From Meandrina meandrites (Eukaryota; Cnidaria; Anthozoa; Scleractinia; Meandrinidae): DNA of 64,000 bases. The notes under the pieces were generated by a model. The model made no database searches. It saw nothing but the letters and a program-made list of their open reading frames with translations, and was not told the origin of the DNA. Shown here one piece after another: positions 1 to 10,734 of the stretch; position 1 is the first letter of the stretch; each line of letters opens with the position of its first letter. The stretch lies in contig OY855908.1 in assembly GCA_963693305.1 (NCBI GenBank), positions 21,563,493 to 21,627,492 of the forward strand, written 5' to 3'. Made by a program: the position numbers and the translations under genes.

Positions 1-2431
1 CACAAATAATCAAAACTTTTTTTAAAGATCTGAACATTCCAAAACTTTCAGAAGAACAAAAAATATCATGTGAAGGTAAAATCACTTCAGAAGAATGTAA
101 ATTGCTTTTAGATAGTATTCAAACCAGTAAAGCTCCTGGGAATGATGGAATCCCCATAGAATTCTACAGAAAATTCTGGTCTTTAATTAGCGATCCTTTC
201 ATTAATTGTGCAAACGACTGCTTCGAAAAAGGTGAAATGTCTTCCTCACAAAAATAAGCTGTCATATCTCTCATTGAAAAAAAAGGAAAAGACCGCTCGC
301 TTTTAGAAAACTGGCGACCGATCTCGCTCGTAAATGTCGATGCAAAAATTATGTCTAAAATAGCTACTAGAATTAAAAATGTTCTGCCAAATATTATTCA
401 CCAAAATCAAACTGGGTTTATAAAAGATCGCTATATTGGTGAAACTGTACGCTCGATTCTTGACATAATGGACTTTACACTTTTTATTGATTTTCAGAAG
501 GCATTTGACAGTTTGGAACGGAATTTTCTTCAAGAATGTCTGATGTCATTTAATTTTGGTCCTGATGTCATTCAATGGGTAAGGACCTTTTCTAAAAACA
601 TTCAAAGCTGCGTTATAAACAACGGTGTTACCTCCGATTACTTTACAATTGAACAAGGAGTAAGGCAAGGAGATCCACTTTCCCCGTATCTCTTTGTGGT
701 TGCTGTAGAAACTTTGGCTATTGCAATTCGACAAAACTCGCTGATAAAAGGTATTACGATTGGAGGGGAAGAAACCAAGTTACTTCAATACGCAGATGAT
801 ACAAAGGCAGTCCTTTCGGACACTAATTCAGCTCAAACCCTTTTTAGTATGCTTGACGCTTATAAGAAGGTTTCAGGTTTAGAACTTAATCCTACCAAAA
901 CTGAAGGAATGTGGATTGGTTCTACACGTGAAAACAAAGCAAAGCCCTTTGGAATTAAATGGCCAAAGGAACCAATTAAAGCCCTAGGGGTATACTACTC
1001 TTATGATCAAAAATTACTACATGAGAAAAATTTTATAGAAAGATTGGATACCGTAAAGAAGCTATTAAATATTTGGTCTGCTAGAGGTCTCTCTCTCTAT
1101 GGGAAGGTAACAATAATAAAATCCATGGTTATTCCAAAATTTGTTTATGTAGCATCATAACCCCACCCCAGTGGAGTGATCCAAGAACTGAATCGATTAA
1201 TATTTAAATTTCTATGGAAAGGTGTGGACAAAGTTACGCGTTTGTCAACAATAAATGATTATCATAAAGGTGGTTTGAAAATGATTGATTTAGAATTGAA
1301 ACAATGTGTAAATCTTTAAGACTAGCCTGGCTAAAAAGAATTTTTAGCGAAAATGGTGGCACTTGGAAATATTACTTAAATCACCTACTGAAAAGCTTCG
1401 GTGGCCTTTTTTTATTTCAATGTAATTATCATATAAAGGATGTTGCAATCCCTTCCCTTTTTTATACTGAGTTGCTTCAGTGGTGGGCAGAATTTCGTGA
1501 TGAGTTCTCTACAGAAAAACTATGGCAAAATGTTATCTGGAATAATCAAGACATTCGCATAAATAATGCACCGATATTTTATAAACATTTCTTTGAGTCC
1601 GGCTTTGTTAATGTAATGGATCTTCGAATTCGATTTGACTTGAATACTACAGAATCCTATAATATTATCTCAAACAAGCTCAAAAAAGTAAACTTTTTAG
1701 TATGGGCGGGCCTCAGACATGCCACACCGTCCCACCTCCATGAATTTAAGGTAAAAGCAGACATCAACACCTCTTTGGCAACCTCATCCTCTCTAATAAT
1801 TAAAAATAATGTTTTTGATATTATGATGAAAAAATCGAAAGACTATTATGCATTGCTAAAAAGCAAAAAAGCACAATACCCCAATGTTCCGTCAGTTCTG
1901 AAACGCGATTTTAATTTAACGGAAGATCAATTAGAAAAAGTTTTTCTTTTACCACATACTGTGTGTTCCGAGCCCTATGTTAAGGCTTTTCAATACAAGG
2001 TCCTTAACTCAATACTATATACCAATACCAAATTATACAAAATAGGATACATTGCAGATGATAAATGCTCCTTTTGTAAGTTTGAGCCGGAAACCCCGAG
2101 ACATCTTCTTTTTGATTGTGTTTATTCAAAACTTTTTTGGAAAGATTTTGAATTTTACTTTTATTCTATATCAAATGAATATGTCCACCTGAGTTTTAAA
2201 GATGTGTTAATAGGCATTACAACTTCAGAAAGCCCCTTACTAAACTATTTCCTATTAATAGGCAAACTTTATTCATGGGATTGCAGAAGATCGCAAATAC
2301 TACCACGCCTAGCTGGGTTTAAAATAAAGATTAAAATAAAATTTCTAACGGAAAAATACATATCAACAAAGAATAAGACCTTAAAAATGTTTTATAAAAA
2401 ATGGACGACTTTTTGTCCTATTCTCACATAA
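1..2431 (+). pseudogene. Tx1-like (L1-group) LINE ORF2, decayed reverse transcriptase and C-terminal region
   Basis: Non-LTR retrotransposon polyprotein, 5' part outside the window. One frame carries RT blocks in order: a KAPGNDGIP fingers motif near 130-160, NWRPISL near 310, FIDFQKAFD near 485, VRQGDPLSP near 660 and the catalytic YADD near 790-800. The C-terminal part (from about 1304) ends in a CCHC knuckle of spacing C-x2-C-x8-H-x4-C near 2070-2120, usual for L1/Tx1 ORF2. It is broken: TAA at 255-257, a short internal loss just before FIDF, TAA at 1158-1160, and a one-base frameshift near 1300. It lies in the ATIC intron after exon 4459-4680, in the opposite sense to the gene. Tx1 rather than classical L1 is my recollection of similar anthozoan elements. 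Confidence 0.88.
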
Positions 2432-2776
2432 TTTTTTTTTTGCCTCATGTAGCTTATTTCTGTTCTCTATTGCCTTTGTAATTGTTACCTTTTTTAACCG
2501 TTAGAGTGCAAAGTAATACGTGACACTGTTGTAATTAGTGTAAGTAGTGTCCTCGTTATATTGTAGGTGGCTGTAGCATTGTAAGAAGTGTAAGTAAGTA
2601 GTGAATGTAAGTATTGTCCTCATTATATTGTAAGTAGTTGTAGCATTGTAAGTGGTGTAATGTAAGTAGTGTTTTCATTATATTGTAAGTATTTGTAGTA
2701 TGGTAAGTAATGTAATGTAAGTATTGTAAGTAATGTAGTATTGCAAATAAAACGTTTCTTCGTGGAAAAAAAAAAA
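2432..2776 (+). repeat. LINE 3' UTR with GTAAGTAGTGT-type tandem repeats and poly(A) tail
   Basis: After the LINE stop codon the sequence becomes an imperfect tandem array of a unit like TGTAAGTAGTGT (about 2520-2745), then an AATAAA-like signal near 2746-2752 and an A11 run at 2766-2776. This marks the 3' end of the LINE copy. Because the GTAAGT core resembles a splice donor, the array is a run of donor-like sites on the strand opposite to ATIC. Confidence 0.75.
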
Positions 2777-2808
2777 ACTTTTAATTATTACAAGTAAGCC
2801 AACAAGAC

Positions 2809-3422
2809 TGCATGATGATGATTGATGGCCATGCCATCTTGCAAAGTTTCAGAAATATAATTTATGCACAAACAGGAAACGTTTACAGTCAAAACAGCTC
2901 AAGTGTTTCTATCAGGGAATAAATATACTCATTAATTTTCATTCTTTGCTTCAATATTCCATTCTTGAATTGAATATTTCAATATTCAAAAGGCTACTCG
3001 ATTCAAAACAAAAAGGTTGACTTCATAATGCTTGGCATGGCGTGACAAAATATCACTAATTTGTATAAAAACAAAAACTGTGTGAACAACATTTTCCCAC
3101 TTTCTCTTCCGCCAGCAGTATTTTTGTGCCTACATGTATTTAGTGCACTAAAATCTCTTGCCTCTCTTTTGGTACTATGAAAGGGTTGAAAAAAAGCGAG
3201 TGACAAACAAAATGATGAGAAAATGCTGTGCATGACATTTGACGGTTGACCAGTTGTGCCCGTCGTGTGAAGCCAGACAACAATCTCATCAACATTCAAG
3301 ATTTGAATTGAGTCGCCGTTAATGAATTCATTTATTCACCCATGATAGGAATGTTTGAGCTGTTTTGACCGTAAACGTTTCCCGTTTGTGTGTAAACGGC
3401 AGGGCCATCAATCATTATGTGC
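2809..3422. repeat. MITE-like element with about 110-bp terminal inverted repeats
   Basis: The segment from about 2809 to 2935 reappears reverse-complemented at about 3320-3422, sharing GATTGATGGCC at the outer end and GAAACGTTTAC and AAAACAGCTCAA inside. The 380-bp interior has no convincing coding sequence. It starts about 30 bp after the LINE poly(A). Family and target duplication are not clear. Confidence 0.6.
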
Positions 3423-3885
3423 AACCTTATTAGCTAACTTGTAAAACGTTTGTTGGGTGGCCACAGTAAGGCATGTGGCACTGTAAGTATATTCTTTTCT
3501 TCAGCAAATGTGTTTATGAATAAAAAACAGTACTTAGTTCACATTTCCTATTGATAGTCAATCCTTTACAAGACAGTCTATTAATTTAAAAGATTCTGAA
3601 AGTTCAACAAATCTGGTTAAATATTTACAAACAGACAAGAATATTAACAGTTTTTTGTCTCCCTTCATGAACAAAAAGTATTTTACTTCAATGTCTTCTA
3701 AATAACTTCCAATCAATGTCCTGCAGTTCACAAGTTTTCCAGGACCCAAATTTGACCATCATATTTTATTCTTGGAAATCATCTTCCTTTTGGGTATACT
3801 AACCTAAGTTGTACTTATATTTTCCAAGACTTTCTATGGCTCACACTTCAACCGCATGACTTTCCAGGACTGGAAAAACCTTTTC

Positions 3886-4273
3886 TTAAAGGGGCTTTGT
3901 CACGGATTTTAACAGATTTTTGAACTGCCAAAATTTATATTTGTGTTGAACGAAACCAAAAAATAATAGTCCATTTTTATTAACAATTGCTATTTTAGAG
4001 CACCAAAACTGTTAAAAAGCGTCTTAAGCCGCAGATGGCTACGATGGAAATGGATTACAACTTGAAAAGTTTAGCTAAACTTTAAGTTGTTTCCGCACAT
4101 CTACAATAAAATCAATATTTATAGCCGTAGTTAGATTTCTATCCACATATTAAGGTGATATCTTCCCTTAGATGTTGAAAGGAAATGATTTTCGTGGGTT
4201 ATGTTGCCTACCACTTATTTCAGAACAGTTTAGACCAAAAATCTGCAAAATCCCCGTGACAGAGCTCCTTTAA
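3886..4273. repeat. TTAA-flanked MITE, about 380 bp
   Basis: Inverted ends of the form AAGGGGCTTTGTCACGG (left) and CCGTGACAGAGCTCCTT (right) are bounded by TTAA at 3886-3889 and 4270-4273. A TTAA target is used by piggyBac-type transposases and several MITE families. The interior is AT-rich and non-coding. It lies in the ATIC intron after exon 4459-4680. Confidence 0.72.
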
Positions 4274-4458
4274 ATTCCATGCCTTTTGAGGTTTTCTACG
4301 ACCAGTATGAACTGATCAGCAGTCCCTTTCGATTGATAGTTTCATTATTATATTGGGTTGATCACATGGTGCAAAAAAAAAAAGAAACAAAACATTTTGG
4401 CACCATCCATTTGCCGTGGCTAATACCTGAACTGCAATTATGTTACTTGTTAACTAAC

Positions 4459-4680
4459 CCTGACAAGCTGCCATGAATTGAGAGCATCACAGAGGTTGAT
4501 AAATCCTGGAGATCCATTAAGAACATGAAGTGGAAGCTTGGGTTCTGATGTGAACAGCTGTGCTGGTTTTTGATGGGGATTCATACCATAACGAAGAGGA
4601 ATGTGTGATACTCCATGACTGTACTGCTTCCTGAAGTAATCTGAAATGGCCTCATCATAACTTGCAGTATGACTAAAAGC
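4459..4680 (-). CDS. ATIC: ATIC internal exon: linker and start of AICAR transformylase domain
   Basis: 222-bp exon, 74 codons, phase 0 at both ends. The acceptor is CTTTAAG just above 4680 and the donor GTTAGT is at 4458-4453. It begins [16 protein letters not shown] and contains [15 protein letters not shown] and [15 protein letters not shown], matching human ATIC residues about 178-251 without a gap. In the known enzyme this is the link from the IMP cyclohydrolase domain into AICAR formyltransferase, which uses 10-formyl-THF to formylate AICAR in the cytosol. The transformylase catalytic Lys-His pair lies further downstream, outside the window. It is separated from the previous exon by an intron of only 180 bp, in strong contrast to the other introns. 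Confidence 0.96.
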
Positions 4681-4860
4681 CTTAAAGAGAGATCAAGAAC
4701 AAGTTACCAAGTAATATTCAAGCCACAGAAAAGACTTTTTCAAGTACTTTTATGTATGAAGAGAACAATAATAAAAATTATGCTGTGGTGTTAAATATCT
4801 AAGAACAAAAGGAAATGAACTGTTTGACAAGGTTGAAAAAAAAAAATTGCATATATCTAC

Positions 4861-4933
4861 CTTCAGTGCCAGCATTTTCCTTGTGTCTGGTAAGGTATCA
4901 TGGTTTGCACTGGAGGTCATTTCATCTACCACT
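4861..4933 (-). CDS. ATIC: ATIC internal exon: end of IMP cyclohydrolase domain
   Basis: 73-bp exon. Its first base completes an Arg codon begun in exon 14513-14591, followed by 24 full codons. The acceptor is TTCACAG before 4933 and the donor GTAGAT is at 4860-4855. The peptide starts VVDEM and ends DTRKMLALK, matching the ETRRQLALK helix of human ATIC at about residues 153-177. The middle is the most divergent part of the gene seen here, as is usual for this loop. Its phase fits both neighbours exactly, which is strong support for the model. Confidence 0.95.
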
Positions 4934-5224
4934 CTGTGAACCAAACAAGAAAAGCATACCTGCAACATTCTTTGATAATTTTATGACATATTTTAACCCA
5001 TTGACACCTCAAGATTTTCTAAAAAAAAAAAATCACAGCTTTTGCACATTTTCTGTTCAGTTATGAGCTAAACCAGCTCAAACCAACTCAAAATGGCATT
5101 TGCAACATGAAGGCATACCTTTCTTCCCATGAGCATCACATTGTATGATAATTATTTTTGCTCAAGCATGCTCACAAGTTGAACTTTCGAGAAACTGCCC
5201 TAAAAAGTGCTTTTCATCTTTTTT

Positions 5225-5770
5225 TTTTTTGCTTTTCCTTTTTCTAATTAACCGCGTGGCCATGGGCCAAGCGCGGTTCTTGCTTTACACGGGATTTATT
5301 TTTTTTGGTATTTTTTTTGTCGGTGACCAGACCCAAACCTCAGCTCGGCCAAATCGTTATTGTGACTTTTAATCACACAACCTGTGATGTTTATTCACCA
5401 AAAGCTGTTAAAACATTAATGTACAGAAAATGTTATGGATATTGTTTTCTTTATTGTGTATAAAGTATATTTTCTTTTGGTTTTATCAAAGCGTTGGACT
5501 TGAAGCTAACATTAAATACACTAAAAAAAGGTATTACGTCAGCCATGGATGTTGCAGGTTTCACTTTCATTACGTGGCAAATAACGTTGTGTTTTCTTTG
5601 CAACTTTATATCGGCAAAAGTGACGATCATAAATTTATTTGCACTTCTGTAAGTATTTCCTGTGGGTTTAGGCAATTGAAGTGAATTCTTTGGCTGTTTC
5701 ATCGAAGCGAGTTCAGAGATGTGAAGGAAAATGAAATATTTGCGAAGGTAAACAATTGAGTGTGCCTGAA
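5225..5770 (+). repeat. Dispersed repeat family R1, longest copy
   Basis: An inverted copy lies at about 28340-28800. Shared landmarks are GCCATGGGCC with CGCGGTT near 5250-5275, GGTGACCAGACC near 5320, the AAAAGCTGTT stretch near 5400, and GCAGGTTTCACTTTC near 5550. A shorter related part recurs at 5930-6260 and 41885-42275. No coding sequence spans it. Autonomous partner and class are unknown; I infer an ancient non-autonomous DNA element or a fragment of one. Confidence 0.6.
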
Positions 5771-5929
5771 CGTGCAGGGGTTACGTCATTAGTAGGAAAA
5801 AAACCAACAAGCTAAAGATAGCTGGGGATAGCATAAACTTCGGATTGTGTGACTCGTGTGATTACTTCGCTAGTCCTTCACTCATAGTACAAACAAATTG
5901 AAACAAGAATGTCGGAAAATGTTGTGGAT

Positions 5930-6260
5930 ATATATTTTTTATTTTGTGTAAAATATATTTTCTTTTCGTTTTATCGAAGCGTTGGATTCGAAGCGAATAA
6001 AAAGGGTATTACCTCAGCCACGGAATGCGCTGACGTTGCAGCTTTCACTTCCGTTACGTGACAAATAATAGTATGCTTACGTTGCGAGCTTATTTCACCA
6101 CAAGTGATGGTCGTTAATAAGTTGGAAATTTTGCGAGTATTTCTCCTGGGTTTAAGCAGTTTAAACTGTTTCATCGAAGCGAGTTCAGAGATCTGAAGCA
6201 CTTGCAAGGATTACGTCATTGGTAGGGAAATTACCGCCGTACTAAAGGTAGCCGTGAACA
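5930..6260 (+). repeat. Dispersed repeat family R1, 3' half copy
   Basis: Repeats the order seen at 5430-5760: ATATTTTCTTTT, AAGCGTTGGA, GGTATTACNTCAGCCA, GCAGCTTTCACTTCCGTTACGTG, then GTTTCATCGAAGCGAGTTCA and GAGATCTGAAG. It is adjacent to and in the same orientation as the longer R1 copy. The copy at 41885-42275 is closer to this one than to the longer copy. Confidence 0.6.
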
Positions 6261-8600
6261 ATGCAAAGCATAAAATGTGAGACTCGCGTGACTACCTTCT
6301 TACGGCCTAACTCACGGTATAAACCAATTACATTTAATCGTGACTTTTACGTTAAAGAAATAGCTGTTATTAACAGCGTTCAAATAGCAGAATGTTTAAT
6401 TCATGCCCATGCATACATGTCCCAAGCGAAGTTCCAGATTGAGACCGCTACGTCATCATAAATTTCACAACGGCTATGGGCAATGGTGTAATATTGGATT
6501 GTGTTATTCCCGTGACTACTTTGCCAATCCTTTACTCTTAGTACAAAACAAATTTAATTTAACCGTGACTTTTCTGAGTAAGAAACCTGTTAATTAGCAA
6601 AAATGGAGTTAATTTAAAAAAGCACGGTTTTAAGATGCTTGCATCTTCTTGTTTTCTTATCTTTTTGCTTCAGTTGTTGGCCTTCTACTGGGCTTGCTTT
6701 CAGTTCAAGCATTTTTTTAAGAAAGCATTCTCCAAATGCAAAATTTTTATCATGGAGTAGCCAGGGGTGGTTGACTGAAATTTGCTGTGGAGTTTTTCAC
6801 TCAAATTTCATTGCATTTTTGTACTTTTTTACTGGCTATATTTACATTACAGTCAAGTGTGCCAAACATGGTCACCAGACTAAGTTTTTGATTAGTGGTT
6901 TCTGGTTGCTTTAAACTACCAATCAGATGCCTTGAAAAATGGAAGGCGGGGTATCAAATGTTGCATGCATGACAATCACCTTAGTAAAACTGCTTTGATC
7001 TTGTAACAAATTCTCACACCAATCACTATAAGACATTGTATGGAAAAGAGTCGGGAGAATTTGTTCATGGATATTGGGATATAAAAGGTTAAAAGGGGAA
7101 GAAATTTTAATTTTGTACAATGTATAAGACGATAAAGATTCAGCCATAGTAAGTGCTTGGAAGCCCTTAATTCTTAAGGCCATGTAGGACCCTTGCTATC
7201 ATTATGCATGTATTTATTTAAAGACTATGCACAGACTGTGATGATTGAAGCAGGCAATAAACAAAATATTCATGAGAATATATTTCTCAAAGTTCTTTGG
7301 ATAAGTAATTTCATGTTATTGTTCTCAGCTTTCTGTCACATGCGCTGCAATGTAGCAAATTATAATAATAGATTCACAGCTTTGAATATAGCACACCTTA
7401 TTATTAACATTATCATCTTAGAAGGTCTTTGGCAGCAAAACCTGCAGTTTTGTGTCCATGTTTTCTCTGCTGATAGAATTTCAGGATTTGAATCATGAGA
7501 AACATAAACTTCGTGCACTCTATTTTACCATGACAGAAGCAAATTTAAAAACTCCCTTTCAAAAAGAAGATAACATGCTTCTGAAAGTTTAGATATCACA
7601 TTTTTAGTCTCTTGAAGCCAATAACTTCTAGTAAGTTTTGAATTAGAGCATTTCCTTGTCAGGTTATGATTTATCACTAGGTTATATGATCATTTAAAGT
7701 GCCTATGGAAATTTTTGACCTCATTTTTGACCTTAAAACAAAATTGAAACAGTATCTTTGTAAATAGTTTTGCACTATTTCGCCTTTTTTCTGCATGAAA
7801 TGTAATTGCAATGAGTTTATGTAATGTGATGTAATGTTTTGAAATGTATGTCTTGTAAATTGCTTGCAGGCCCCCATTTAAACCAGCCTACGCTGAATTG
7901 GGTGGCCTGTTGAAATATTTGCATATAAATAAATAAATAAATAAATTATTTATTCCTGGAAAACATAGCCTATGATCCACTGATTTGTAATTTTCCAATC
8001 TTAGCAACATTTCAGGGTCCAAGTAGCCCCCAAATGACCTTTTCGTTTTCCAGGGACTGGTACGGAATTAACCCCTTGTGACATCATAAGGTGTGTAAAC
8101 CTTTTTGCTGGGCCCAGTTTCTCGTGTTTCTACTACAAGCATGTAGTGAATTGCTGACAGTTTATGATAGCTTTTCTTCAAACGTTTTGGCTCCATAGCC
8201 TGCGAAACGGGAATCTCCTGGCTTATCAGTGACTGCAAAAGCAGAATACAAAACACCGATCAGAAAGGAAAAAAATTCCTGTACACAATACAAACGTGGC
8301 TGGTAGCCTGTGTTTCTACCACTCACATTGTCAGTGAAACATTGTTCTCATGTCTCGGTTTTAAACTAAGTAAATGCACACAATTGCAGCCATTAATTTT
8401 CAAACCTCTTTAAAGCATTGAAGAATATTATAGAAGGATATTCGCAAGCAGCTGAAGCAATCACTGAGCAACAACAATATTGGGTGTGCACACCCAAGTT
8501 TCTAAAGCAGTGATATGAATGCAATATGGTTAAAATAAAAAAGCGCTAAAATGTCCAAATAATGTCCAGACGTTTTGGGACTACTGTACCTTCATCAGTG
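6261..8600. other. Intronic sequence, no gene; old repeat remnants and a LINE/SINE-like tail
   Basis: No coding sequence is supported. About 7190-7690 shares patches with 55560-56280 (AATATATTTCTNAA, TTGTTCTCAGCTTT, CATGACAGAAGCA). At about 7870-7950, a GGCCTGTTGAAATATTTGCA stretch followed by (AAAT)n looks like the 3' end of a LINE or SINE on the plus strand. The rest is AT-rich and featureless to me. Confidence 0.45.
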
Positions 8601-8639
8601 GAATAGCCGTTGGAGTCAGCGCGCATCATTTTATTCAAA

Positions 8640-8960
8640 AGTGGCAACATTTGGAGCATGCGCCGACAGAGTCCATTTAAACAAAACGTCAAGATTAATG
8701 CCGCGCGGCTGCAGTGTTTGGCATTTGAAAATTAGGTGACCCTCTGCGCTGCCTCATTCTCTGATGTTAGTAAGGCCTGATCACATCTGCTGTGTGACCA
8801 GGAGAGGAAAAATGTTTTGCGATGGGCAGGTCAGTTTCCTTTCCACAGATCTCAAATGTTCACAGAACCTGTCCCCAAGCCTTCTTCCTGTTTCACCTAT
8901 ATACAGCAAATACGCGACAAGTAGCTACGTCTACATCATCACTTGCCGTGCATGTATTCT
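8640..8960 (-). pseudogene. Penelope-like element remnant, GIY-YIG endonuclease region
   Basis: On the minus strand a frame reads YIGETGRRLGDRFCEHLRS near 8850-8905, the core of the GIY-YIG nuclease found at the C-terminus of Penelope-like retroelements. Lower down it is followed, after frame breaks, by a stretch like IFKCQTLQPRGINL, usual near the end of such proteins. Stops and frameshifts make it a fossil. The GIY-YIG nuclease normally nicks target DNA for target-primed reverse transcription. Confidence 0.68.
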
Positions 8961-9299
8961 GTTGTACACATGTATGGGAACATTTGAGATCAAAACGTAC
9001 AGCCTTCTGCATGATGAAGCAGTCCTAAAAGTTTTCTTCTTAGCAGTGTCGATATTCCAGTTCGGCTACTATAAGCCACAATATCCAGAGTTAAAACAAC
9101 AATCAACAAGTGCTTTTCCCCTTTTTGCTCTAATGTAATTGACATGTCGGCACATCTTATGATGTCAGAAGATCTGATTTGCATGTTTTGGCCATGTGCT
9201 GGAAGCTTGAAATGGCCAACTTCAAGGCAAGAAAACTAGTAGACTGCACGCTTCAATATGGCTCAAATTGGAAAAATTAAAATCAGTGGAACATTTAAT

Positions 9300-9610
9300 T
9301 TCATTTTCTCCAATGAAAAAAAGGGTCGAAAATTTCATTTCATAGCCACTTTATTTTGGTGTGCTATTCAAGCTGAAAACTTGGACACAAAATTGCATTA
9401 TCTGCAGTTTAATTTTAAGAGCTTGAAACAACACAGTTTATGGTGATCTGCCAATAAAATGACAATCATGATGAAATTCCATCGTACTTCAATGTCCCTG
9501 AAAAGTTTAAGAGGAATCAATGTTCAAAATCGAGCAAATTAAAGCTTGGTTAATGAATTTATTAATAAGCAAGGGTCCTGCTTGGCCTTAACAGACTGTT
9601 TCAAATTTAA
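9300..9610 (+). repeat. Dispersed repeat family R2, plus-oriented copy
   Basis: About 9370-9610 is matched in reverse complement at about 32430-32700 (shared: TTATCTGCAG, AGAGGAATCAATGTTCAAAA, ATTAAAGCTT, AGCAAGGGTCCTGC). Related, more diverged sequence occurs near 56280-56400. Non-coding; class unknown. Confidence 0.5.
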
Positions 9611-10035
9611 ACAGTAAAACAATATCATTTTGAAACTCACACGAACTACTATACAAATTCCCCATTGTTGGAACTTTCTAAAGCATTGCTCAACACAGAA
9701 TTACACACTTAACCCAATGCTTTTGCAAGAACCACAAACATGGTCTTTGCTCTCTATAAGATCAAGAACTTATTCAGTGTCAAAGATGCGATACCTAAAA
9801 CATTAAGATCTCCTAAAAATGACAAATTTTCTTGTCCAGGCTGACTGCACAATCTGAGCGCTTTGCAAGTAGTTGGCTTTGTCCTCGCCTACCAAAGAAG
9901 TCCCACTATATGTATTCCACTCTGGACTCTACTTAACTAGGGCAAAGGCTACATCAGTGCTCCACAGCACAGAGCATCTGGAACCCGCAGGAAGGACATT
10001 GCAATCCTGTACTCACATATCTTTTACTTTCTGTT

Positions 10036-10260
10036 TGCAGGCAGTATTTGGGAGTTAATTTGGGTGCACACCTGCCACTTAGCCTCCAACATAGCAGGCT
10101 GGGTGGGAGGCTGACCCCACCTTAGCCTTAGTTACTAGCCAGGTGTGGCATGTGCCACACACGTTGGATCATCCTCACTTGCAGGGTGTGTTGCTGCCAC
10201 CAATACACCTTCACTCCGCCGGGTGTGTTGCTGCCATCCTATTTTAGCCAACGGAGCACC
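10036..10260 (+). repeat. DIRS-like element 3' tail fragment
   Basis: The order CAGTATTTGGGA, GGGTGCACACCTGCCACTT, AGCAGGCTGGGTGG, CCCCACCT, GTGTGGCATG parallels 51740-51860, just past the tyrosine recombinase of the DIRS-like element. I therefore read it as an isolated 3' end of the same family. The sequence then contains two GGGTGTGTTGCTGCCA units near 10185 and 10220. Confidence 0.55.
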
Positions 10261-10362
10261 CAACAACCTTAGTCCCATTTACTAACAAATGATTGTGTTG
10301 TTTACTGACAGTGTACATAATTACTAGCAATAATTTACAAGGGATGCAAGTTTTTAAGGGCC

Positions 10363-10734
10363 TGTTACATTGGTGAGACAAAGCAACATCTTGCTTCACC
10401 TGTTTGTGAACACTTAACATCTGCTAAGAATTTGCACATCTTCGAGCACATCAATGAGACAGAAACATACAAAGGTTTGTGTTCAGAAGATTGTTTCTCA
10501 ATTCTTGACATCACCTCCATGTCTTCCCAACTCAAAATCAAGGAGGCTTTGCACAACGGGTGGGAAAAACACTTGTTAAACAAACAAGTCAATCACGCCA
10601 ATTTATCACATGTCTCTCTAAAACCAGCTTTTAACTTTATTGGAGTAAAGCTACAACAGTTGCTGGTGAAGCTGGACAAAGATAAATATGTCATCCCCGA
10701 TAAGATCAATACCTTTTGCAATAGTATTAATTAA
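10363..10734 (+). pseudogene. Penelope-like element, C-terminal GIY-YIG fragment
   Basis: An open frame from TGT at 10363 to TAA at 10732-10734 begins CYIGETKQHLASPVCEHL and continues through FSILDITS and LKIKEALHNGW to LNKQV. This is the spacing of the GIY-YIG domain and following helix-rich tail of Penelope-like elements. The N-terminal RT part is missing and the GIY half of the motif is degraded. It is a different sublineage from the minus-strand copy at 8640-8960. Confidence 0.68.

Noticed and set aside
3003..3299. 98-codon minus-strand frame
   Set aside because: It lies between the inverted ends of a MITE-like element and shows no known domain.
1..4458. Search for the next ATIC exon (SFKHVSPAGAAVG region)
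   Set aside because: No match on the minus strand; the interval is LINE, MITEs and AT-rich intron.
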